Below are positions 5,818-12,666 of a stretch of DNA of 12,666 nucleotides, piece by piece (the first letter of the stretch is position 1; each line of letters begins with the position of its first letter). Origin of the DNA: Deltaproteobacteria bacterium (GTDB lineage Bacteria; Desulfobacterota; GWC2-55-46; DRQE01); assembly GCA_030636245.1 (NCBI GenBank), contig DAOVXI010000027.1, forward strand, positions 1-12,666, read 5' to 3'. The position numbers were made by a program, and so were the translations under genes. The notes beneath the pieces were generated by a model. The model ran no database searches. It had not been told where the DNA came from and saw only the letters and a list, made by a program, of their open reading frames with translations.

Positions 5818-7488
5818 TTAGTACTTCCTTTCCTTTGGCTCAAAACGTGTGACAGTTACATCCTTGTGATCTATTCTCATCTCAGGCCCGTCCTTATAAA
5901 TGAGCGTGTGCTTCATCCAATCCTTATCATCCCTTTTGGGATACTCAAGGCGTGTGTGTGAGCCGCGGCTTTCTTTCCTGTGGATCGCTCCAAGGAGTAT
6001 GCTCTCGGCAAGATCAACTATATGCTCAAGCTCGTACACACCCGCAAGCTCCATATTGAATACATTACCCTTGTCAGTGAGCGTGACCTTGGGCAGATCC
6101 TCTCTCACCGCACGCACCCTATCCAGACCTTCCTTCATCTTTTCTTCAGTCCTGAAAACACCGCAACACTCCATCATCGCCGAGTTGACTCGCTCCAAAA
6201 GTTCACTACTCTTAACTCCAGCATCCCTTTCAAATATCATGGCCGCCTTACGTGTTGCATCCTGAAGCGCACTCTTGGGGAATGCCGCGACCTTACTACC
6301 GCTGCAGTACTCCGTAACACTTTGTCCTGCACGCCTTCCGAAAACTATTGTTTCAAGTAGAGAGTTACCTCCAAGGCGGTTGGCTCCGTGCACGCTCACA
6401 CAAGCAGATTCACCTGCCGCAAAAAGCCCTTCCACAGGGGTTTTGCCATCTTTGTCAGTCATTATTCCACCCATCGAGTAATGCATCCCCGGTCTTATGG
6501 GTATTGGTTCTTCAATAGGATCAACGCCGGCAAAACTGATCGATATGTCTCTGATCTGCGGAAGACGCTCAAGTATTTTCTCACGACCTAAGTGCCTCAG
6601 GTCAAGATACACGCAACCGTTAATATCACGCCCCTCGTTTATCTCGGTCTGCTCGGCACGCGAAACAACATCTCTGCTTGCAAGCTCCATCGCATTTGGA
6701 GCGTACGATTTCATAAAACGCTCGCCCTTGCTATTCAAGAGATAGCCGCCCTCGCCACGTGCGGCTTCGGTTATGAGTATTCCCGTACGTTTAAGTGTCG
6801 TCGGATGGAACTGGACAAACTCCATGTCCATAAGCGGCGCTCCGGCACGGAGCGCCAGCCCCATACCATCACCTGTGTTGGTAAGAGCATTTGTGGTTAT
6901 ACCAAAGACTCTGCCGTATCCGCCTGTAGCCATAATGAGAGCACCCGCATGAAGCCTGTGGAACCTTCCGGTCAGCATCTCAAGCGCAATGGCTCCGCGC
7001 GCGATATTATCTTCAACTATAAGGTCTGTTACGAACCACTCGGGGTAGACCGTTACCTCATATTTTCTGATCTGCTCGAACATAAGGTGCAAAAGTCCAT
7101 GGCCTGTTCTGTCGGCAAGGTAGCAGGTTCTTGGGAAACCCGCACCGCCGAAGGGACGCTGAGCGATATCACCATCAGCATCACGACTAAAGACAGCACC
7201 CATCCTCTCAAGCTCACGAATATCTTCGGGGGCTTCCTTGCACATGATCTCGATCGCGTCCTGATCACCCAGGTAGTCGCTGCCCTTGACCGTGTCATAG
7301 GCGTGGTCTTCCCAGTTATCATTGCTCTTTAGAGCCGCGTTTATCCCGCCCTGCGCGGCAACCGAGTGACTTCTTACGGGATAAACCTTGCTAATGACCG
7401 CAACATTGAGGCCATTCTTGCTTGCCTCGATCGCTGCCCTAAGCCCAGCCAGCCCGCCGCCTATTATTAGCACATCATGAAAGACCAA
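5818..7488 (-). CDS. sdhA: Succinate dehydrogenase/fumarate reductase flavoprotein subunit
   Basis: This is the FAD-bearing catalytic subunit, which interconverts succinate and fumarate. Residue numbers use the start chosen here (556 aa). The dinucleotide-binding GGGLAG is at 10-15. RSHSVAAQGG contains His41, equivalent to the histidine that carries covalent FAD. RGEGGYLLNSKGERFM starts at about 244. Active-site residues are Arg272 in the RDVVSR segment (proton shuttle), His336 in GMHYSMGGI and Arg371 in HGANRLGGNSL. There is no Tat or Sec signal, unlike periplasmic MfrA, so the enzyme should be cytoplasmic. The frame is open to a TTG at 7503, but that codon has no ribosome site. The TTG at 7488 has GAGGTG (7501-7496) at 7-nt spacing and gives the family N-terminus MVFHDVLIIGGG, so I prefer it. 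The next gene, sdhB, follows after 3 bp. Fumarate reduction and succinate oxidation cannot be told apart from the sequence. Confidence 0.95.
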   Translation of the reverse strand: MVFHDVLIIGGGLAGLRAAIEASKNGLNVAVISKVYPVRSHSVAAQGGINAALKSNDNWEDHAYDTVKGSDYLGDQDAIEIMCKEAPEDIRELERMGAVFSRDADGDIAQRPFGGAGFPRTCYLADRTGHGLLHLMFEQIRKYEVTVYPEWFVTDLIVEDNIARGAIALEMLTGRFHRLHAGALIMATGGYGRVFGITTNALTNTGDGMGLALRAGAPLMDMEFVQFHPTTLKRTGILITEAARGEGGYLLNSKGERFMKSYAPNAMELASRDVVSRAEQTEINEGRDINGCVYLDLRHLGREKILERLPQIRDISISFAGVDPIEEPIPIRPGMHYSMGGIMTDKDGKTPVEGLFAAGESACVSVHGANRLGGNSLLETIVFGRRAGQSVTEYCSGSKVAAFPKSALQDATRKAAMIFERDAGVKSSELLERVNSAMMECCGVFRTEEKMKEGLDRVRAVREDLPKVTLTDKGNVFNMELAGVYELEHIVDLAESILLGAIHRKESRGSHTRLEYPKRDDKDWMKHTLIYKDGPEMRIDHKDVTVTRFEPKERKY

Positions 7489-7504
7489 ATCCAAACACCT
7501 CAAT

Positions 7505-7568
7505 AAAAAAGGGAGGGTCTCTAACTACACGCCTGTATTAAGTACGGCGGTATAAAGAACCTCCCTTT
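7505..7568 (-). terminator. Terminator- or attenuator-like stem between korC and sdhA
   Basis: On the minus strand AAAGGGAGG (7568-7560) pairs perfectly with CCTCCCTTT (7516-7508), and the descending arm runs into an unbroken run of six T (7510-7505). The 43-nt interior holds a second hairpin, GCCGTA (7548-7543) with TACAGGC (7537-7531) around TTAAG, with one bulged base. The stem starts about 30 nt after the korC stop, and the T run ends 16 nt before the preferred sdhA start. It could end kor transcripts, or act as an attenuator controlling sdhABE. The long interior makes it atypical as a simple terminator. Confidence 0.5.
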
Positions 7569-7598
7569 CATTTTTTTATATTACCTGCGGCCTGCTCT

Positions 7599-8153
7599 CT
7601 ACTTCTTTTCCTTAAGCTCCTTTGCTCTCTCGAAGCCGATCTTCAAGGCCTTCTCATTAAGCTCAAGAAACGGTTTTGGTACCCTTGAAAGTACCGCATC
7701 CGTTATGGCCTTCTCGCTTACTATCTTTGTAAGAGCTGTCATAAGACCCAAGGAAATTATGTTTGCGACAATCACCTTACCAAGCTCTTCTCTGGCTGTC
7801 TCTATTATAGGGAACTCATATATCTTGAATTTACCTTTTGGCAGCTCATGAACAAGCTCCGTGTCAACGAGGAGTATCCCATCGTCTTTAATATCATCGT
7901 GATACTTGGTGCAAGCCTCTTGTGTCATGGCTAGCATGCAGTCGATAGCGGTTGCTTTCGGGTAATCAATCGCATCGTCGCTTATAACGACCTCTGCCTT
8001 GCTGGCGCCGCCCCTGCTCTCAGGCCCGTAGGACTGACTCTGCACGGCATTCTTGTCACCGTATATGGATGCGGCCTCTGCCATGATGATGCCGGCCAGG
8101 ATCATACCTTGTCCACCTGAACCGCTAAAACGTAATTCGTATCTATCTGCCAT
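7599..8153 (-). CDS. korC: 2-oxoglutarate:ferredoxin oxidoreductase, gamma subunit
   Basis: The 184-residue protein matches the gamma domain of 2-oxoacid:ferredoxin oxidoreductases. It has the N-terminal FSGSGGQGMILAG (9-21), QSYGPESRGGASKAEV and DYPKATAIDCMLAMTQ elements. This subunit completes the coenzyme A-dependent cytoplasmic complex that converts 2-oxoglutarate, CoA and oxidized ferredoxin to succinyl-CoA, CO2 and reduced ferredoxin, or the reverse. Two ATG codons stand side by side at 8156 and 8153; a GGAGG lies 3 nt before the first and 6 nt before the second, so I chose the second. It is the last gene of korDABC, about 32 bp after korB, and a terminator-like stem follows. Related branched-chain and pyruvate enzymes share this subunit type; 2-oxoglutarate is inferred from the neighbouring sucCD and sdh genes. 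Confidence 0.9.
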   Translation of the reverse strand: MADRYELRFSGSGGQGMILAGIIMAEAASIYGDKNAVQSQSYGPESRGGASKAEVVISDDAIDYPKATAIDCMLAMTQEACTKYHDDIKDDGILLVDTELVHELPKGKFKIYEFPIIETAREELGKVIVANIISLGLMTALTKIVSEKAITDAVLSRVPKPFLELNEKALKIGFERAKELKEKK

Positions 8154-8185
8154 CATTTGCCTCCAGAAATTTTATAAAACCGTTA

Positions 8186-9037
8186 CTAATCCTGCGCTTT
8201 TTCTATTATCTTCGCGTATTTATCACAGTACTCCTCACCTTCAACCTGGTGGAGGATGCCGCGAAGTAGCTTACCCTCTAGCTTCTCGGGCGGCAGTTTG
8301 TCGACCTGCTTAACGCTTACCGTTCCGTCCTTTTCTATCATCTCCATCATGTGGGAAGCACTCTTATACTTGTTCTGACGACCAAAATATATGGGACACT
8401 GGTCAAGAATCTCAACAACACTTGTGCCCTTATGCTCGATAGCCGCCTTAATTGTCCTCTCAAGCTCGGCAACGTGATAACTCGTTGCGCGTGCGACAAA
8501 GGTTGCGCCGCTTGCCTTCGCAAGCTCACAGCAGTCAAAGTTAGGCTCCATCGCACCGTACGGACTCGTGCTTGTCTTCGAACCCTCCGGCGTTGTCGGC
8601 GAGAACTGTCCGCCTGTCATGCCGTAGATCGAGTTACTGTAAACAAGTATCGTCATGTCTATGTTGCGTCTGCAGGTATGGATGAAGTGGTTACCGCCTA
8701 TGGCAAGCGCATCACCATCACCTGTTGTAACTATGAGATTCAAATCAGGGTTGGCCATCTTTATCCCGGTTGCGTAGGAAAGCGCCCTGCCGTGAAGCGT
8801 ATGCATGGTATTAAAATCCACATACCCGGGGGTCCTGCTAGAGCAACCAATGCCCGAGACCATACAGATCTCGTCATTTGTAAGTCCTATCTTATCAATG
8901 GCCCTTAAGAGAGCCTTTAATATTATTCCGTGACCACAGCCGGGACACCAGATGTGCGGGAGTTTACCCCCTCTTAGGTACTTGCTGTAATCGAACGGTA
9001 CACTCAGTTTTTGTTTTTTAGCGGCCTCTGCCGTCAT
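8186..9037 (-). CDS. korB: 2-oxoglutarate:ferredoxin oxidoreductase, beta subunit (thiamine diphosphate-binding)
   Basis: The 283-residue catalytic subunit binds thiamine diphosphate and the [4Fe-4S] cluster next to it. Cys31 and Cys34 in WCPGCGHG, Cys65 in GIGCSS and Cys214 in DQCPIYFG are spaced like the four cluster ligands of characterised archaeal 2-oxoacid oxidoreductases. The thiamine diphosphate motif spans about 107-135, opening with GDGDALAIGGNHF and closing with an Asn in VYSNSIYGMTGGQ. The start is the ATG at 9037 with GGAGG 6 nt upstream. It lies 42 bp after korA and 32 bp before korC. A role with 2-oxoglutarate, not another oxoacid, is inferred from the adjacent sucCD and sdh genes. 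Confidence 0.93.
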   Translation of the reverse strand: MTAEAAKKQKLSVPFDYSKYLRGGKLPHIWCPGCGHGIILKALLRAIDKIGLTNDEICMVSGIGCSSRTPGYVDFNTMHTLHGRALSYATGIKMANPDLNLIVTTGDGDALAIGGNHFIHTCRRNIDMTILVYSNSIYGMTGGQFSPTTPEGSKTSTSPYGAMEPNFDCCELAKASGATFVARATSYHVAELERTIKAAIEHKGTSVVEILDQCPIYFGRQNKYKSASHMMEMIEKDGTVSVKQVDKLPPEKLEGKLLRGILHQVEGEEYCDKYAKIIEKAQD

Positions 9038-9079
9038 GGTAAACCTCCGTTGTTAACTTAAAGAGTTGCGGTTCTTTAT

Positions 9080-10210
9080 TTATTTATATTTCTCTATACA
9101 CTCAAGTATCTGCGCCGGATTTATCGGCTCGCCGTCAACACGGTTAATGCCTTTGACCTCAATCCCCGGTGCGCATCGTTCAACCTCAAGGCTCATCTGC
9201 CCGAGGTTCATCTCCGGAACTATAAATACCTTTGCCTTCTTTGCGGCTTCTCTTATGGCTTTCTCAGGGAAAGGCCACATGGTAAGAGGCCTGAAGAGTC
9301 CCGCTTTTATGCCCTTCTCTCTTGCTTTTCTTTGCGCAAAGCTTGCGCTTCTGGCTGTTGAGCCATATGCAAAAAGAACTATCTCCGCGTCATCCATATC
9401 AACGGTCTCGTTCTTCAAGATATCATCAAGGTTATTCTCTATCTTTGCCATTATACTACGACAACCCTGATCTATTCTTTTGCTGTCATTTGTCGGGAAT
9501 CCGTCATCACCATGATTAAGTCCGGTTACGTGGAACCTGTAGCCGTCCTTGCCATACGCGGCAAGAGGAGCGATCTCGAAGTTTGAGTCATAAGGCTTGT
9601 AATCCTCGGGCTTGCAGGTCGGCTTAGCTCTATCAACAATCTCAAGGTCGCCCGGCTCTGGAATCTCTACCGGCTCACGCATGTGACCGACTATCTCATC
9701 ATAAAACACGAATACCGGCATCCGATACTTCTCGGCCAGGTTAAATGCTCTTACCGTCTCGGTAAGTATCTCGGGTACGGTTGATGGGGTAAGTGCTATA
9801 ACGGGATGGTCTCCGTGGGTGCCCCACTTTGCGGTCATCATATCCGATTGGCTGGGGCCCGTGGGGTAACCGGTTGAAGGTCCGCCCCTCATAACGTTAA
9901 TTATAACGCATGGGATCTCTGCCATCGCAGCGTATCCAAGACCCTCCTGTTTTAGCGACAATCCCGGACCTGATGTAGCTGTCAGGGCCTTACATCCTCC
10001 AAGCGAGCCGCCGATAGTGGCAGCGATACTTGCTATCTCGTCCTCCATCTGTATCCACTTACCGCCGATCTTTGGTAGTTGATACCCCAGGATCTCGGCG
10101 ATCTCTGTTGAAGGGGTTATGGGGTAGCCGGCGAAAAAATTACATCCGGCATAGAGGGCACCTTCGGCACAGGCCTCGTTGCCCTGCATAAATCTTTTTA
10201 CTTTTGCCAT
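9080..10210 (-). CDS. korA: 2-oxoglutarate:ferredoxin oxidoreductase, alpha subunit
   Basis: The 376-residue protein carries the domains that help bind thiamine diphosphate and 2-oxoacid at the alpha/beta interface. The conserved YPITPSTEI is at 29-37, with the Thr that is essential in related enzymes. Other marks are MEDEIASIAATIGGSLGG, TSGPGLSLKQEGLGYA and MRGGPSTGYPTGPSQSD, all typical of the KorA/VorA type. The C-terminal part has the transketolase-C-like segment FAYGSTARSA...LFRPLTMWPFPE. The start is the ATG at 10210; GGAAGG lies about 11 nt upstream. A nearer ATG, within the ribosome-site region, is out of frame. It sits 35 bp after the ferredoxin subunit gene. Adjacent sucCD favour 2-oxoglutarate over 2-oxoisovalerate. 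Confidence 0.93.
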   Translation of the reverse strand: MAKVKRFMQGNEACAEGALYAGCNFFAGYPITPSTEIAEILGYQLPKIGGKWIQMEDEIASIAATIGGSLGGCKALTATSGPGLSLKQEGLGYAAMAEIPCVIINVMRGGPSTGYPTGPSQSDMMTAKWGTHGDHPVIALTPSTVPEILTETVRAFNLAEKYRMPVFVFYDEIVGHMREPVEIPEPGDLEIVDRAKPTCKPEDYKPYDSNFEIAPLAAYGKDGYRFHVTGLNHGDDGFPTNDSKRIDQGCRSIMAKIENNLDDILKNETVDMDDAEIVLFAYGSTARSASFAQRKAREKGIKAGLFRPLTMWPFPEKAIREAAKKAKVFIVPEMNLGQMSLEVERCAPGIEVKGINRVDGEPINPAQILECIEKYK

Positions 10211-10245
10211 TGTTGGATCATCCTTCCCTTGTTATGGTCAAGCAA

Positions 10246-10449
10246 TTAGTCAAAAACCTGTATCGCAAAATCCGGACATCTCAGATCGCAGAGTTGACAC
10301 CTTGTACATGCATCAAGGTCCTTTACCACCACGACCGGACCTTTCATCTCAAGAACATCTGTCGGACAAAAGTCCACACAGATACTGCAGCCTTTGCAGA
10401 ACTTCTCATTTATCTCAATTCTCGGTAACTTCTTTGCAGCGTCCGCCAT
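10246..10449 (-). CDS. korD: 2-oxoglutarate:ferredoxin oxidoreductase, delta (ferredoxin-like) subunit
   Basis: This 67-residue protein is a small 2[4Fe-4S] ferredoxin. The first motif has Cys18, Cys21, Cys24 and Cys28 (CKGCSICVDFCP); the second has Cys48, Cys51, Cys54 and Cys58 (CTRCQLCDLRCP). In four-subunit oxoacid oxidoreductases the delta subunit relays electrons from the beta-subunit cluster to free ferredoxin. The start is the ATG at 10449, with a strong GGAGG just upstream. It opens the korDABC group, a common order for these enzymes in anaerobic bacteria. Confidence 0.93.
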   Translation of the reverse strand: MADAAKKLPRIEINEKFCKGCSICVDFCPTDVLEMKGPVVVVKDLDACTRCQLCDLRCPDFAIQVFD

Positions 10450-10475
10450 CTTTTCCTCCTGCTTATATCAACTTT

Positions 10476-10503
10476 TGTATATTAGTAACTTTTTCAAACT
10501 CAA
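10476..10503 (-). promoter_or_regulatory. Second, weaker candidate promoter for korDABC
   Basis: On the minus strand TTGAGT (10503-10498), a 16-bp spacer and TATACA (10481-10476) form a plausible sigma70-type pair. A start near 10469 would leave a leader of about 20 nt before the korD ATG. It lies downstream of the stronger candidate at 10536-10564; only one may be used. Confidence 0.3.
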
Positions 10504-10535
10504 CCCGCCTGCGCCGTAGCGAAAACAGAACCGAA

Positions 10536-10564
10536 ATTATAACACGACCACCCTTGTCAGTCTA
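10536..10564 (-). promoter_or_regulatory. Candidate promoter for korDABC overlapping the sucD stop
   Basis: The minus strand has TAGACT (10564-10559), whose first three bases are the sucD stop codon, then 17 bp, then a perfect TATAAT (10541-10536). A start near 10529 leaves a leader of about 80 nt before korD. The 112-bp sucD-korD gap is the longest within the cluster, and I saw no strong terminator in it. Transcription may both read through from sucCD and restart here. Confidence 0.45.
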
Positions 10565-11431
10565 CTTTAAAAGCTCTATCATGGTCTTGCCTATCTCGGC
10601 AGGACTTCTGGTTGTTTTAACACCGGCAGCCTCAAGTGCTGCGTACTTTTCATCGGCAGTGCCCTTGCCTCCGGCGATTATGGCTCCGGCGTGGCCCATC
10701 CTCTTGCCCTTGGGCGCTGTAACCCCGGCTATGTAGCCCACAACCGGTTTTTTGACATTGGCTTTTATGAATGCCGCGGCCTCTTCCTCGTCCGTGCCGC
10801 CGATCTCTCCTATCATTATAATAGCCTCTGTCTCATCGTCCTTCTCAAAGAGGTCAAGCACATCAATAAAGTTAGTTCCGTTTATCGGGTCCCCGCCGAT
10901 ACCCACGCATGTGCTTTGACCATAACCAAGCCTGGTGACCTGATCAACGGCTTCATATGTAAGTGTGCCGCTACGGGATACGATACCCACGCTGCCTTTC
11001 TTATGGATATGACCCGGCATGATGCCGATCTTGCACTCATCAGGTGTTATGACGCCGGGACAGTTGGGGCCGACAAGGCGTGTTGGCTTGTCTTTCATAT
11101 ATTTCTTGACCTTCACCATATCGACAACCGGTATGCCCTCTGTTATGCATATGACAAGTTCAATGCCGGCGTCCGTTGCCTCGGCGATGGCATCTGCTGC
11201 AAAGGGAGGCGGCACATAAATAACGCTTGCGTTGGCTTTTGTCTCCGCCACGGCATCCCTTACGGTATTAAATACCGGTATGCCGTCAAGGTCTGTTCCG
11301 CCCTTGCCCGGTGTTACGCCACCGACCATCTTCGTTCCGTACTCTACCATCTGGCGGGAGTGGAAAGTGCCCTGCGCTCCGGTTATTCCCTGACATATTA
11401 CCTTTGTGTCTTTATTAACGAGTATGCTCAT
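10562..11431 (-). CDS. sucD: Succinyl-CoA ligase (succinyl-CoA synthetase), alpha subunit
   Basis: The 289-residue protein has the same length as E. coli SucD. An N-terminal CoA-binding Rossmann domain has QGITGAQGTFHS (14-25) and GGVTPGKGGTDLDGIPVF (37-54). The active-site histidine, phosphorylated during the reaction, is His247 in GKRMGHAGAIIAGGKG. The conserved LVGPNCPGVITP and IVSRSGTLTYE segments are also present. With SucC it interconverts succinyl-CoA, ADP (or GDP) and phosphate with succinate, CoA and ATP (or GTP) in the cytoplasm. The start is the ATG at 11431; the ribosome site, AGGGG about 10 nt upstream, is weak. It lies 51 bp after sucC and directly before korDABC, so the product of one enzyme is the substrate of the next. 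Confidence 0.97.
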   Translation of the reverse strand: MSILVNKDTKVICQGITGAQGTFHSRQMVEYGTKMVGGVTPGKGGTDLDGIPVFNTVRDAVAETKANASVIYVPPPFAADAIAEATDAGIELVICITEGIPVVDMVKVKKYMKDKPTRLVGPNCPGVITPDECKIGIMPGHIHKKGSVGIVSRSGTLTYEAVDQVTRLGYGQSTCVGIGGDPINGTNFIDVLDLFEKDDETEAIIMIGEIGGTDEEEAAAFIKANVKKPVVGYIAGVTAPKGKRMGHAGAIIAGGKGTADEKYAALEAAGVKTTRSPAEIGKTMIELLK

Positions 11432-11482
11432 CTTTTGTTAGCCCCTGTTGAGATTAATTTGCAATTTATTTTAGCTTTGTAA

Positions 11483-12649
11483 TTATTTTATTGAAGCAAC
11501 AACCTTACTAGCCGCCTCTTCCATTGTCTCTGCGGGAATAATATCGATCCCGCTCTCTTTAAGTATGGCTCTGCCTTCTTCCACATTCGTGCCCTGAAGC
11601 CTCACCACAAGCGGCACCTTAAGTCCCACTTCCTTTGCGGCCTCAACAACACCGTTGGCTATGATATCGCACTTCATAATGCCGCCGAATATGTTCACAA
11701 GAAGCGCCTTGACCTTCACGTCACTCGTGATTATCTTGAATGCGGCCGCGACCTGCTCTGTTGTGGCACCGCCCCCAACATCCAGAAAGTTGGCGGGGTT
11801 TCCACCGTGCAGCTTGATTATATCCATCGTTGCCATGGCAAGTCCCGCGCCGTTCACCATACAACCTATGTTGCCGTCCAAGGCGACGTAGTTAAGGTTA
11901 ACGCGGGAAGCCTCTATCTCTTTCGGGTCTTCCTCGTCAAGGTCACGAAGCTCCTCGATGTCCTTGTGACGGAAGATGGCGTTATCGTCAAAGCTCATCT
12001 TTGCGTCAAGCGCGATAACGTCACCGTCTTTTGTTGTTACAAGCGGGTTTATCTCTGCCATATTGCAGTCAAGAGCTACAAATGCATTATAAAGAGCACC
12101 CATAAACTTTACTGCCTTGTTTATATACTTTTTATCAAGCCCAAGACCAAAGGCAAGCTCACGGCCCTGGTAAGGCATAAAGCCTGTTGCCGGGTCCACG
12201 AATACTTTTAGTATTTTCTCAGGCGACTTCTCGGCGACCTCTTCTATCTCAACGCCACCCTCGCATGAAGCCATGATACACACCTGCTGCTTTGCACGGT
12301 CTATAACAACACCGAGGTAGAGCTCCTGCTCTATGGCACAGCCCTCCTCAACATAAACCTTCTGAACCTCTTTACCTTCGGGGCCTGTCTGGTGGGTTAC
12401 AAGAACCTTACCGAGAAGCTCCTTTGCGATCTCCGCGGCCTCGGCCTTGGTCTTTGCAAGCTTTACCCCTCCGGCCTTGCCCCTGCCTCCGGCGTGTATC
12501 TGGGCTTTTACAACACAAACATCGCCTTCTTTCAGGAATTCATTTGCCGCATCCTCGGCCTCTTTCGGTGTAAAAGCCACCTGACCATTCGGCACCGGAA
12601 CGCCAAATTTTCTCAGAAGTTCTTTTGCCTGAAACTCATGTATATTCAT
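11483..12649 (-). CDS. sucC: Succinyl-CoA ligase (succinyl-CoA synthetase), beta subunit
   Basis: The 388-residue protein has the same length as E. coli SucC. An N-terminal ATP-grasp domain begins MNIHEFQAKELLRKFGVPVP and has KAQIHAGGRGKAGGVK at 48-63. AEINPLV, with metal-binding acidic residues, closes the nucleotide site. The C-terminal CoA-ligase domain has the FLDVGGGA and NIFGGIMKCDIIANG signatures. It provides nucleotide and succinate binding for the SucCD complex; ADP versus GDP preference cannot be called here. The start is the ATG at 12649, with GGAGG 7 nt upstream. Two other ATG codons just upstream are out of frame. It is the first gene of the cluster seen here, but only 17 bp upstream are in the window, so its promoter or an earlier operon gene cannot be judged. 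Confidence 0.97.
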   Translation of the reverse strand: MNIHEFQAKELLRKFGVPVPNGQVAFTPKEAEDAANEFLKEGDVCVVKAQIHAGGRGKAGGVKLAKTKAEAAEIAKELLGKVLVTHQTGPEGKEVQKVYVEEGCAIEQELYLGVVIDRAKQQVCIMASCEGGVEIEEVAEKSPEKILKVFVDPATGFMPYQGRELAFGLGLDKKYINKAVKFMGALYNAFVALDCNMAEINPLVTTKDGDVIALDAKMSFDDNAIFRHKDIEELRDLDEEDPKEIEASRVNLNYVALDGNIGCMVNGAGLAMATMDIIKLHGGNPANFLDVGGGATTEQVAAAFKIITSDVKVKALLVNIFGGIMKCDIIANGVVEAAKEVGLKVPLVVRLQGTNVEEGRAILKESGIDIIPAETMEEAASKVVASIK

Positions 12650-12666
12650 CCATCATCCTCCAGCGG

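Noticed and set aside
6592..7332. 246-codon open frame on the plus strand inside sdhA
   Set aside because: It lies wholly opposite conserved sdhA coding sequence, shows no recognisable family, and is explained by codon bias of the true gene.
7489..7503. Start of sdhA at the TTG at 7503
   Set aside because: No ribosome site precedes it; the TTG at 7488 has GAGGTG at 7-nt spacing and gives the family-typical N-terminus.
7521..7571. 16-codon minus-strand frame (leader peptide candidate) within the korC-sdhA stem region
   Set aside because: The ribosome site is poor and there is no run of regulatory codons, so it is mentioned only as part of the attenuator idea and not called as a gene.
8351..8908. 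185-codon plus-strand frame inside korB
   Set aside because: It is a shadow frame opposite the conserved thiamine diphosphate-binding subunit, with no recognisable family features.
10691..11482. 263-codon open frame on the plus strand opposite sucD
   Set aside because: It is antisense to a full-length conserved sucD, has no recognisable motif, and shows no ribosome site that would outweigh the known gene.
1..12666. Hidden mobile element, CRISPR array, tRNA or defence system
   Set aside because: Reading the intergenic gaps and the gene set showed no spaced direct repeats, no cloverleaf-like sequence, no transposase or integrase and no nuclease or toxin genes. Nearly all bases are covered by recognisable metabolic or housekeeping genes.

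Overview
The window is a tightly packed, mostly minus-strand bacterial locus that encodes a large part of an anaerobic-type citric acid cycle. Read in the direction of transcription, from high to low coordinates, the order is sucC, sucD, korD, korA, korB, korC, sdhA, sdhB, an HdrB/SdhE-like CCG-domain gene, a YegS/DagK-type lipid kinase, a phosphorylase-kinase-alpha-like GH15 protein and a CDF metal transporter. A DJ-1/PfpI gene follows on the plus strand. At the very left edge lies the first part of a citrate synthase gene, again on the minus strand. No tRNA, rRNA, CRISPR array, insertion sequence or phage gene was seen, and no gene-free stretch exceeds about 112 bp.

The organism is probably a free-living anaerobe or microaerophile. 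A ferredoxin-dependent four-subunit 2-oxoglutarate oxidoreductase replaces the NAD-dependent dehydrogenase complex. The succinate dehydrogenase/fumarate reductase is the non-classical kind, with a CCG-domain subunit and an extra cysteine in the third cluster motif. This combination is known from groups such as Nitrospirota, Desulfobacterota, Campylobacterota and some archaea. Strong GGAGG ribosome sites and sigma70-like promoters point to Bacteria. I cannot fix the phylum from the sequence alone.

Region by region: 1-786 holds divergent citrate synthase and DJ-1 genes whose predicted promoters share one overlapping -35 element. 787-3979 holds a likely three-gene operon (lipid kinase, GH15-like protein, CDF transporter), with 15- and 6-bp gaps and a candidate promoter at 3944-3971. 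3980-7503 holds the sdhA-sdhB-CCG module, with gaps of 3 and 2 bp, all three genes starting with TTG or GTG. 7504-7598 holds a terminator- or attenuator-like structure. 7599-10449 holds korDABC, with a candidate promoter overlapping the sucD stop codon. 10562-12649 holds sucCD.

Together the genes interconvert fumarate, succinate, succinyl-CoA and 2-oxoglutarate, using ferredoxin and probably quinone or a thiol/disulfide partner. Every step shown is reversible in principle, so the cluster could run as an oxidative cycle, as a branch for biosynthesis, or in reverse for CO2 fixation. The sequence does not decide the direction. No membrane-anchor subunit for the Sdh complex lies in the window, which is the main open biochemical question here.
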